Origin: Candidatus Allofournierella pullistercoris | GTDB taxonomy: Bacteria; Bacillota; Clostridia; Oscillospirales; Ruminococcaceae | Direction: 5' to 3' | DNA: 60,443 bases | Assembly: GCA_018883715.1 (NCBI GenBank) | Contig: JAHLFP010000035.1 | Location: 1-60,443 of the forward strand | In this document: piece by piece, positions 1 to 7,219 of the stretch | Layout of the letters: every line of letters starts with the position of its first letter | Numbering within the stretch: position 1 is the first letter of the stretch | Notes under the pieces: generated by a model | What the model was told of the DNA's origin: nothing | What the model saw: the letters and a program-made list of their open reading frames with translations, nothing else | The model's database searches: none | Made by a program: the position numbers and the translations under genes

Positions 1-87
1 GGACAGCACAGCCTTGTCATCTATTTATTGCATCAGCCGGTTATTTATCTCTCTGTGTGGGGGATAAGTTCCCTGTTTGCCGCTTAA
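1..87 (+). CDS. C-terminal end of DUF1624/HGSNAT-like membrane acyltransferase (partial)
   Basis: The frame is open from base 1 to a TAA at 85-87 and gives 28 residues. They contain GQHSLVIYLLHQPVIYL, which resembles the last transmembrane helix (G-x-H-S-L-x-I-Y-L-x-H-Q-P) of DUF1624, the heparan-alpha-glucosaminide N-acetyltransferase-like family of multi-pass membrane proteins. The rest lies outside the window, so catalytic residues cannot be checked. A hairpin with a T-run follows at 126-147. The family call rests on this short signature only. Confidence 0.5.
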   Translation, partial: GQHSLVIYLLHQPVIYLSVWGISSLFAA

Positions 88-125
88 TGCTGGCCCTGTG
101 TCCCATGCAGATAAAAACCCCTTAA

Positions 126-147
126 CCGGGGTTATCTCCGGCTTTTT
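126..147 (+). terminator. Terminator of the upstream membrane protein gene
   Basis: CCGGGG (126-131) can pair with CTCCGG (136-141) around a TTAT loop, with one G-U pair, and CTTTTT follows. It lies 39 bases after the partial gene's stop. The overlapping AACCCC/GGGGTT repeat (116-133) is an alternative fold. The stem is short, so confidence is moderate. Confidence 0.45.
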
Positions 148-179
148 CAGAGGTACATCTTGCTCTTCCGCTCAGGATG

Positions 180-228
180 AAACAGCCCTGCGCAAGCTTG
201 TAAATCAAGTGCCTGGGCTGTTTTATTT
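180..228 (+). terminator. Hairpin followed by TATTT, probable second terminator
   Basis: AAACAGCCC (180-188) pairs perfectly with GGGCTGTTT (215-223), and a weaker inner CTTG/CAAG pairing is possible. TATTT follows. It separates the upstream gene from the promoter at about 233-261. Confidence 0.5.
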
Positions 229-232
229 GGGC

Positions 233-261
233 TAGTCTTTTGTATACCTATATGGTATACT
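233..261 (+). promoter_or_regulatory. Promoter overlapped by a perfect operator-like palindrome
   Basis: A TATACT -10 element sits at 256-261, with a weak TAGTCT -35 at 233-238 (17-bp spacing). GTATACC (242-248) and GGTATAC (254-260) form a perfect 7-bp inverted repeat with a 5-bp spacer, covering the promoter spacer and the -10. Repressors of several families, including GntR/YtrA types, bind sites of this shape. No cognate regulator is in the window. It probably drives the three genes at 312-4125. Confidence 0.5.
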
Positions 262-311
262 TAAACTGTGTTACAGGAATTCCATCAACGCTATAAAGGT
301 TAGGTATCAAT

Positions 312-1286
312 ATGAAGGACTTTGACCCGGGCTTTCCCGCCCGATTGACGCTATATCCAAATCCAGAGGGGTGGACACTGCTTCGCTGTGAAAGCAACTG
401 TGCCCAGCTTACCCTACCGGACATGGTGCAGGATAAGCCCATTACCCAGATTGGGGACTATGCGTTCAGCAGTCGTGCCCCGCGCCATCCACAAGATGAA
501 ACCCAGTGTTTGGTTGTGCCCAGTGAGGGGCAAGAAATCTCCCACTCTGCCAGCGCACTGGAACAGCTGGTTCTTCCTCGGTTTGTAAAAAGCATCGGGA
601 ACTATGCCTTTTACGGGTGTACCAAACTGTCCCATCTGAGCCTTTCGGACGCTCTTCGTCAAGTGGGAGCGGATGCTTTTATGAACTGCTTCTCCATGAA
701 GGAATTGTCCGTTGCCGGGCAGCTCCCCCATATGCTGGGACTGCGCCAGCTTCTGCGGGAGCTTTGCGGAGAACTGACCGTAAGCGTGGAGAACCTGGAC
801 CAGCCATATACCCTGCTTTTTCCCGCCTATGAAGAAGAGCATGAGGAGATGGCCGCCCCCCATATTTTCCATTACCACATTGCAGGCGAGGGATATCTCT
901 ATCGCCAGTGTTTCAACCAGGACGAATTCCAGTTCAGTGAGTACGATGCCGCCTTTGCCCTTTTGCTTAAAACCCATTCCTTTGCCTTTGCGGTTCAGGT
1001 GGCGCTTTCCCGGCTTTGCTATCCGGTGGCTTTGAGCCAGACAGCAAAACAGGAATATATCGCGTGTTTGAAACAACATCCAGATTTGGCATTCTCCCAC
1101 TGCCTGAAACAGCGGGATACTAGGCTGTTATCCGCTTATCTGAAGCTGAATTGCTGGGACAAACAGTCCCTGGAAACCGCCTGCAACCATGCTCGCTCTG
1201 CCGGAAACACCCAGGCGGTGGGCCTGCTTTTGGCCCATTTACAACCCTCTTGCCAACAAACCGAGCGGGCAAGATTTTCACTCTAA
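312..1286 (+). CDS. BspA-type leucine-rich-repeat protein, first gene of LRR/VWA/MoxR unit
   Basis: This 324-residue protein has no signal peptide or membrane segment and is likely cytoplasmic. Residues about 45-150 hold BspA-type (LRR_5) repeats, visible as ITQIGDYAF, SIGNYAFYGCTKLSHLSL and QVGADAFMNC. Such repeats usually mediate protein-protein contacts. The C-terminal 150 residues are alpha-helical-looking and not recognised. AAAGG precedes the ATG by about 11 bases. The gene lies 24 bp before the DUF2201/VWA gene, so it is probably co-transcribed with it and with the AAA ATPase. A substrate-recognition or scaffold role for that pair is inference. Confidence 0.75.
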   Translation: MKDFDPGFPARLTLYPNPEGWTLLRCESNCAQLTLPDMVQDKPITQIGDYAFSSRAPRHPQDETQCLVVPSEGQEISHSASALEQLVLPRFVKSIGNYAFYGCTKLSHLSLSDALRQVGADAFMNCFSMKELSVAGQLPHMLGLRQLLRELCGELTVSVENLDQPYTLLFPAYEEEHEEMAAPHIFHYHIAGEGYLYRQCFNQDEFQFSEYDAAFALLLKTHSFAFAVQVALSRLCYPVALSQTAKQEYIACLKQHPDLAFSHCLKQRDTRLLSAYLKLNCWDKQSLETACNHARSAGNTQAVGLLLAHLQPSCQQTERARFSL

Positions 1287-1310
1287 CAGATTGTTAAAGG
1301 AGGTTTTCCC

Positions 1311-2609
1311 ATGAGCAATACTTCCTCTTGGGAGGAAATCGGTGAGAAAATCCTATCTTCCGCTCGCAGTGAGCTTTATATGAACTTACCCTTTTTGGAT
1401 GTGGCTTTGGGCAGTCTTGTTCCGGATTGTGGCCAGCATACCCCCCGCATCGCCACCGATAGCCACAAGTTGTATTACAATGGAAGCTGGGTTGCCTTGC
1501 AGTATGAGCAGGCTCGTTCCCTTGTGTGCAGAGCCTTTTTGCACAGCTTATTGCACTGTATGCTCCGCCACCCTCCCAAAGCAAAAGGGCGGGATGCCAC
1601 CCTTTGGGATGTAAGCTGTGACATTGCGGTTGAATCCATCCTGGACAGCCTGCCCTATGCCTGCTTGACCCCTCGCACCAGCCGTGCCAGAAGAAACCAT
1701 TGGTACACCCGGCTGCGTAGTGACATGCCAGTGCTGACAGCAGAATCCATCTACCGCTTTTTGCGGCGCAATCCCCTGGATGAATTGGAACTTGCAAGCC
1801 TGGCGCGGGAGTTTTTGGAGGACGACCACCAATACTGGGTTTTGGCAGGAGAGGACCAGCAACAGGAGTCTGCGCCCCAGTGGCAACAGATTGGACAGCA
1901 GGTACAAACCCAGATGGAAACCGTCATGTCCGAAGGCTTTGCGGATGGACAGGCGGTTTTGGAACAACTGCGGGTGGAGCATCAGGATGTTACCAACTAC
2001 CGATGGTTTCTGCATCGCTTTGCTGTCTTAGGTGAAGAGATGGCGGTGGATGCCGATGCCTTTGACTATGGCTATTATTCCTATGGTCTGCGCCGCTATG
2101 GCAATATGCCATTGATTGAGCCAGTGGAAAACAAGGAAAGCCGGAAAATCCAGGATTTGGTCATCGCCATTGATACCTCCATGTCCACCTCCGGTGAGTT
2201 GGTTCGCCAGTTTTTGGGATACACCTACACCATCTTGAAGGATACCGAGAGTTTCTTTCGGAAAATTAACCTGCGGATTCTGCAATGCGACAATCAAATT
2301 CGCTCGGATGTCTTGATTCAGGATGCAAAACAGCTTGCGGAATACATGGAGGATTTCACCCTGATTGGGCAAAGTTCCACGGATTTTCGCCCGGTGTTCA
2401 CCCATGTGGAACAGCTGATTCAGCAGGGCAGTTTCCACCGACTGCGCGGCCTTGTCTATTTCACAGACGGCCTTGGGGTATACCCTGCCCACCGTCCCAG
2501 TTTTGAAGCCGCCTTTGTGATGCTGGCTGGACAAAGCCATCCAGAGCGGGTTCCGGTATGGGCTACCCGCCTGCTGATTGACCAAGACGAACTGTTACAA
2601 GGAGAATAA
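1311..2609 (+). CDS. DUF2201 (metallopeptidase-like) N-domain plus VWA-like C-domain
   Basis: A 432-residue cytoplasmic protein. The N-terminal part resembles the DUF2201_N putative metallopeptidase domain: FLHSLLHCMLRHP at about 77-88, then LWDVSCDIAVESIL. The expected HExxH is HSLLH here, so the catalytic Glu is absent and classical zinc-protease activity is doubtful. The C-terminal VWA-like domain has a MIDAS-type DTSMS in VIAIDTSMSTSG and a later TDG in VYFTDGLG. Such proteins typically pair with MoxR AAA ATPases, as with the next gene 4 bp downstream. AAAGGAGG precedes the ATG. Confidence 0.8.
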   Translation: MSNTSSWEEIGEKILSSARSELYMNLPFLDVALGSLVPDCGQHTPRIATDSHKLYYNGSWVALQYEQARSLVCRAFLHSLLHCMLRHPPKAKGRDATLWDVSCDIAVESILDSLPYACLTPRTSRARRNHWYTRLRSDMPVLTAESIYRFLRRNPLDELELASLAREFLEDDHQYWVLAGEDQQQESAPQWQQIGQQVQTQMETVMSEGFADGQAVLEQLRVEHQDVTNYRWFLHRFAVLGEEMAVDADAFDYGYYSYGLRRYGNMPLIEPVENKESRKIQDLVIAIDTSMSTSGELVRQFLGYTYTILKDTESFFRKINLRILQCDNQIRSDVLIQDAKQLAEYMEDFTLIGQSSTDFRPVFTHVEQLIQQGSFHRLRGLVYFTDGLGVYPAHRPSFEAAFVMLAGQSHPERVPVWATRLLIDQDELLQGE

Positions 2610-2613
2610 TTTT

Positions 2614-4125
2614 ATGAACATAAAACGTGCAAAACAGGAAATTATGGATACGGTGCGGGCTTACCTTGCAAAGGATGAGTTTGGCAACTATCGCATTCCC
2701 TCTCTGCGCCAGCGTCCCCTGCTTTTGATGGGCCCTCCCGGCATTGGCAAAACCCAGATTATGGAGCAGGTGGCCCAGGAGATGGGGGTGGGGCTTGTTT
2801 CCTACACCATTACCCACCACACCCGGCAAAGCGCCTTGGGTCTGCCCTTTATCAGCCAGGAAGAATTTGAGGGCAACTCTTTTTCTGTGACGGAATACAC
2901 TATGAGCGAAATTTTAGCCTCGGTGTATCGCCTGATGAAGCAGACGGGACAAAAGGAAGGCATTTTGTTTTTGGATGAAATCAACTGTATTTCCGAAACA
3001 CTGACCCCCATGATGCTTCAATTTTTGCAGTACAAAAGTTTTGGCAACCAGAAACTGCCGGAAGGCTGGGTGCTTGCCACCGCTGGCAACCCGCCGGAAT
3101 ACAACAAATCTGTGCGGGAATTTGACGTGGCCACGCTGGACCGTGTGAAACGGATGGACATTCAGCAGGATTATGGGGTCTGGAAAGAATACGCACTGCG
3201 CAAAGGCTTGCACGGGTCGGTTTTGTCCTATCTGGACCTGCGCAAGGAAAACTTTTACCAGATGGAGCCCGCCGCCGGAGGAATGCAGTTTGTCACCGCC
3301 CGTGGATGGGAGGACTTGTCCGAACTGTTGCAGGTCTATGACCAGCTTGGGCTGAAAGCGGATAAAGAGGTAATCAGCCAGTACATCCAGCTTCCCCGCA
3401 TTGCCCGGGATTTTGCCAGCTATCTTGCCTTGTATGAAAAGCATCGCCAGGTATTCTGTGTGGATGAAATTCTTTCTGGACAGTCCACTGCGTTACAGCG
3501 GCGGGAGCTTTCCTCCGGTGCTTTTGATGAAAAGTTGAGTGTTCTGGGCTTGCTTTTGTCCCGTCTGCGGGAACATACCAAATCCTGCTTTGAAACAGAG
3601 CAGGTATTACAGCAGCTCCATGAACTTCTTTCTCAGCTGAAAGAAAATCTGGACGAAATCCCTGTTTCCTCTTGGCTGGAAGCACAGATTCAGCTTCTTT
3701 TAGAACAAATTCAGCAGAAAAAACAGCAAGGGGCAGGAGCGGATTCCCTCTATCCCCTAATGCGCACCAGCCGAGTGTTGGAGCAGTTCCTCCACACCCT
3801 GCAACAGCAAAAGCCTTTGGATGAATTCACGCTCTTGAAAGAGGAATTCCAAAAGCTGGCAGACGAGCATGAGGATTCCATCCAATCGGTACAGCAAAAA
3901 CTGGAGTTCGCCTTTGCGTTTTTGGAGCAAGCACTGGGAGAAAGCCAAGAGCTTGTTATGTTTGCCACCGAGCTAACCGCCGGGTATCATACCTCTTGGT
4001 TTATTCAGCAGTTTGGCTGTGATGCGTATTTCCGGCACAATCAGTCCCTTCTGTTTGATGACACTGAACAGGCACTTCGCAGTGAAATTGCCGCTTTAAA
4101 GCAAGGGATTCCCTCGAGCAACTAA
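2614..4125 (+). CDS. MoxR-type AAA+ ATPase
   Basis: A 503-residue ATPase. Walker A is GPPGIGKT (40-47), Walker B ILFLDE (117-122), and sensor 1 lies at ATAGNPPEYN (about 155-164), with LDRVKR as a candidate arginine finger. The C-terminal 250 residues are long Glu/Gln-rich helices, probably coiled coil. The ATG at 2614 is chosen because AAGGAG (2599-2604) lies upstream. An earlier in-frame ATG at 2578 would overlap the previous gene. MoxR ATPases act as chaperones that remodel or load metal onto partners with VWA proteins; the partner here is the DUF2201/VWA protein. The client is unknown. Confidence 0.85.
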   Translation: MNIKRAKQEIMDTVRAYLAKDEFGNYRIPSLRQRPLLLMGPPGIGKTQIMEQVAQEMGVGLVSYTITHHTRQSALGLPFISQEEFEGNSFSVTEYTMSEILASVYRLMKQTGQKEGILFLDEINCISETLTPMMLQFLQYKSFGNQKLPEGWVLATAGNPPEYNKSVREFDVATLDRVKRMDIQQDYGVWKEYALRKGLHGSVLSYLDLRKENFYQMEPAAGGMQFVTARGWEDLSELLQVYDQLGLKADKEVISQYIQLPRIARDFASYLALYEKHRQVFCVDEILSGQSTALQRRELSSGAFDEKLSVLGLLLSRLREHTKSCFETEQVLQQLHELLSQLKENLDEIPVSSWLEAQIQLLLEQIQQKKQQGAGADSLYPLMRTSRVLEQFLHTLQQQKPLDEFTLLKEEFQKLADEHEDSIQSVQQKLEFAFAFLEQALGESQELVMFATELTAGYHTSWFIQQFGCDAYFRHNQSLLFDDTEQALRSEIAALKQGIPSSN

Positions 4126-4206
4126 TTTTTAGTGTTTCTTGTCCACAGTTTTCAGCAGGTTTAGCCTTCGGATACAAAAAGGACTTTTCCATTTTCAGAT
4201 AACAAA

Positions 4207-4238
4207 AACACGACCCAGAATTTGGGTCGTGTTTTTTT
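4207..4238. terminator. Bidirectional terminator between converging genes
   Basis: AACACGACCCA (4207-4217) and TGGGTCGTGTT (4223-4233) form a perfect 11-bp stem with a 5-base loop. T-runs occur on both strands. It serves the AAA ATPase gene (+) and the diguanylate cyclase gene (-). Confidence 0.85.
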
Positions 4239-4252
4239 AATGGGCAAGAATA

Positions 4253-6718
4253 TTATACCTTTGTAGAGGTGTGTTCGTTATCCCCTGTCACAAAGAAGCC
4301 GCTTGTCTTGTTCTTCTTTGCAATGTACATAGCCTGGTCAGCCGCTTTGTACAACTGGTCATAGGTGTTCATATCCTGCTTTACAACCACTGCACCGATG
4401 CTCAGTGCAACATGGAACTCTTTATAGGGAGCAAATACATCTTCATTTACCCGCTCGATTAGAGCCTGCAATTTTTGGCTCAGTGTCTGCTGGTCGATGG
4501 CCTTAGGCACATAGACAAAGAATTCATCACCGCCCAAACGGCACTTAATATCTCCCTGTCGGAAGTATCCATCCATCCATCTGGAGAAACGTTTGAGCAA
4601 CTCGTCACCTACCGGATGGCCCAGATTGTCGTTCACCTTTTTAAAGTTGTCAATATCAAACAACAACATAACACCCTCTGCGTTGGTGCGCTTAAGGCAA
4701 AGTTCCACTCTTTGCTGGCCGCCGATGCGGTTTAACAGTCCAGTCAAGGGGTCAATCAAGGAACGCTCTTTCAGCTCACGGTTGCGGATAACTTCCTGAT
4801 GGATGTCCGCAATACGTCCAATGGCATACACCAGTGTGCCATTTTCATCCAGAATCCCCTTAACAGTCAGTCGATACCAACCAGCAGAAGTGCCTTGCTT
4901 CAGCTCCACATCCATGGTGCCATCCGTCTTATCCAGAATCATCTTGCGGATGTACTGATAAAACTCCATTTCTTCGGCACTGTGCAACTCACCATTTTCT
5001 GCCGCTTTGCTGAACTGCTCTACCTGTCGTTTTCCAGCAAAAAGCACATGGTTGTTCTCGATACGCAGAGAGTCAGTGTTGTAATCATACTCAAACAAGC
5101 ACTCATTCACCAGGTTGGAGAACTGATACAAACGTTGATTTTGCTGTGCAACCTTTTGCAGCATATCATTTTTGGAGCGTATGGAATCCAGGTACATCAG
5201 AATGCCCAGCATGAGCAAAATTGCACCTGCAAACAAAAGCTGCCAGCGATATGTGCTTAAAAACTCCTGCCAAGTATAGTTTACATTCTGCACTGTGTTG
5301 CTGTACATTACTTCCTGTTTGGTTGCTTCGTCCAGCGTAGCAAAATAGCTATTGATAATGCTTAGCAGTCGCTGTTTTTCTGGGTTTGCAAGGCCAACAC
5401 AGTAGCTTACCGGACGCACATTGGACCAGTCCTGGGTCATATTGCGGTACAAATCCTGCTTTGCCAGATAATAGCTTACGCTGTAGGAATCCAGATAAAC
5501 TGCATTCATTTCACCCTCTTGCAACAGGCTCAACTGTTTTTTCACATTGAAGAGACGGATAATAGGGCCTTCTTCATCCGATGTGCCTTGTGCGACTCGG
5601 CTATTGCTTACCAGCACCAGTCGGCTGTCAATGTAAGGCCGGGAAAGCACCATTTCAGTTATATTTACAAGAGCAGAGTCTCTGGGGATGGCTGCGACCA
5701 GGTCTACCTCTCTATTTTGAATCATCTCGAGCGCCTGTTCGTAATCGGACGCAATCACAAACTCATAGTTGAGTCCCATGGCCTCTTTCATACGGGAAAA
5801 ATATTCTGCCACCATGCCATACGCCTTGTTGCTACGAGCGTACTGAATGGGTGCAGAACCATCCAACAACAGCACTTTCACCACACCCAGGCTCGCCATA
5901 TAGCCCTTGTTGTCAGAGGAAAGAGTAAATTCTACTCTTTGGGAGAAATGCTTCTCATACAGCTCGTTTTGCAGATAGGGAGTTGCCTCTTGCAATTCTG
6001 CCATAGCAAGGTCAAGCTGTTGCAAAAGCTGGCTGTTTTCCTTGGTGACGGCAAAATAATAGGGACTGGGAGCAAAGTGGGCAATGGCCTTCATGTCATC
6101 TTCCTTGGACAGATCCACCTGAATCATGGCATCCGGTTCTCCGGAGTGAACGGCCGATGCTGTCTCATAATAGCTCTCATACTCCACACCTTCGTAATTA
6201 AAGCCATTGGCTTCCGCCAATTTTTGTAGCAGTTCCACACCTTTGTTGCCGGGCTGATAGCCAATCCGTATACCATCCCAGTTTCGATAGTCCTCTTCCA
6301 AATACTCCACATTGTCCAGTGCGGTTGCTAAAATACGGTAGCTGGTGCCATATGGAAAGCCGGAGTAACCGTACCGTTCTTGCAATGCGGGAATTTTATT
6401 CATAGCCCCCAGCAGGTCAATTTCACCCTTTTCCAGCATGTCCATCAAGGTCAAAATCTGCTCGTTTAGGGTGCCTTTCACTTCCACATATTCGTATTCC
6501 CAGCCGGTGTATTTTTTCAGCTCATTCAGATAGTCTACAGTGTAACCGGTGTAGTTGCCATTTTCATCTCGCTTGGTTAGTCCTGGCTGAGATGGGAAAC
6601 CAACTCGTACCACCTGACCGACCTGCCGTGGGATAGCGGTTGCTTCATCTGCGTATCCTGCCACCGTTAAACTGACGGTCAAAATCAGTGCAAGACATAG
6701 TGCCACAATGCGTTTCAT
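4253..6718 (-). CDS. Membrane diguanylate cyclase with tandem solute-binding (PBPb) sensors, PAS and GGDEF
   Basis: Predicted to make c-di-GMP in response to an extracellular ligand. The order is: signal peptide (MKRIVALCLALILTVSLTVA), two SBP_bac_3/PBPb-like domains (about 30-250 and 270-490), one membrane helix (about 500-520), a PAS-like segment, and a C-terminal GGDEF domain. The active-site GGDEF is intact in CRLGGDEFFVYV. An RQGD product-inhibition site lies five residues before it, as in feedback-regulated cyclases. The start at 6718 is chosen because AAGGA precedes it and a signal peptide follows; an upstream ATG at 6784 adds an unlikely leader. The ligand is probably an amino acid or similar small molecule (family inference). 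Confidence 0.9.
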   Translation of the reverse strand: MKRIVALCLALILTVSLTVAGYADEATAIPRQVGQVVRVGFPSQPGLTKRDENGNYTGYTVDYLNELKKYTGWEYEYVEVKGTLNEQILTLMDMLEKGEIDLLGAMNKIPALQERYGYSGFPYGTSYRILATALDNVEYLEEDYRNWDGIRIGYQPGNKGVELLQKLAEANGFNYEGVEYESYYETASAVHSGEPDAMIQVDLSKEDDMKAIAHFAPSPYYFAVTKENSQLLQQLDLAMAELQEATPYLQNELYEKHFSQRVEFTLSSDNKGYMASLGVVKVLLLDGSAPIQYARSNKAYGMVAEYFSRMKEAMGLNYEFVIASDYEQALEMIQNREVDLVAAIPRDSALVNITEMVLSRPYIDSRLVLVSNSRVAQGTSDEEGPIIRLFNVKKQLSLLQEGEMNAVYLDSYSVSYYLAKQDLYRNMTQDWSNVRPVSYCVGLANPEKQRLLSIINSYFATLDEATKQEVMYSNTVQNVNYTWQEFLSTYRWQLLFAGAILLMLGILMYLDSIRSKNDMLQKVAQQNQRLYQFSNLVNECLFEYDYNTDSLRIENNHVLFAGKRQVEQFSKAAENGELHSAEEMEFYQYIRKMILDKTDGTMDVELKQGTSAGWYRLTVKGILDENGTLVYAIGRIADIHQEVIRNRELKERSLIDPLTGLLNRIGGQQRVELCLKRTNAEGVMLLFDIDNFKKVNDNLGHPVGDELLKRFSRWMDGYFRQGDIKCRLGGDEFFVYVPKAIDQQTLSQKLQALIERVNEDVFAPYKEFHVALSIGAVVVKQDMNTYDQLYKAADQAMYIAKKNKTSGFFVTGDNEHTSTKV

Positions 6719-6970
6719 CGTTTGTTTGTTCCTTACCTTATTGTATATTGGCTTTATTTTTACTTTTATAGCCCCGAAATTCATGCTTATAAATTATTAA
6801 AGCATTCACTGGAGCGTCTATACTTAATGTCTCCTATTAGAATACACGAACCCTTAGATTCTATCAAGTGGTATTTTAGAAAATCCTATGATTTTAAGCG
6901 GTTTTTCCGCCCAAATTCCCCCAATTTAAGAATTATTTAAACATCTGTAAACCCACGTGTTTTAGAAAAA

Positions 6971-7005
6971 TAAAAAATCGGCCCTGGTTTTTATCCCAGA
7001 GCCGA
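6971..7005 (-). terminator. Terminator of the copper ATPase gene
   Basis: On the minus strand CTCGGCTCTGG pairs with CCAGGGCCGA around a GATAAAAA loop and is followed by TTTTTTA. It lies 8 bases past the stop codon. Confidence 0.85.
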
Positions 7006-7012
7006 GTTTGAG

Positions 7013-7219
7013 TTACTGGATTTCCACTACTTTGTAGCCTGCATCCTGCACTGCCTGTTTCAGCACATCATCCTGCACATCAGCAGTCAGGGTCACATTT
7101 GCGCACTTGTTTTCCAGGTCCACCACTGCACTTACACCATCAAGGGCGTTCAAAGCCTTTTCCACATGGGCTTTGCAGTGACCACACATCATGCCTTCAA
7201 TTTTAATTACCTTGTTCAT
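7013..7219 (-). CDS. Possible internally initiated CopZ-like copper chaperone (same frame as copA)
   Basis: Inside copA, AGGAGGT (7226-7232, minus) lies 6 bases before an in-frame ATG at 7219, giving a free 68-residue HMA protein that starts [15 protein letters not shown]. This has the size and the Cu-binding CxxC of CopZ/Atx1 chaperones. Seen directly: a near-perfect Shine-Dalgarno with ideal spacing in coding sequence. Inferred: one gene yields both a fused transporter and a free chaperone. The alternative is a relic RBS from a recent fusion that is no longer used. Confidence 0.5.
   Translation of the reverse strand: MNKVIKIEGMMCGHCKAHVEKALNALDGVSAVVDLENKCANVTLTADVQDDVLKQAVQDAGYKVVEIQ

Noticed and set aside
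116..133. Small riboswitch or attenuator upstream of the LRR gene
   Set aside because: The repeat is short and lies before the promoter at 233-261, so it would not be in that gene's transcript. It is better read as part of the upstream terminator.
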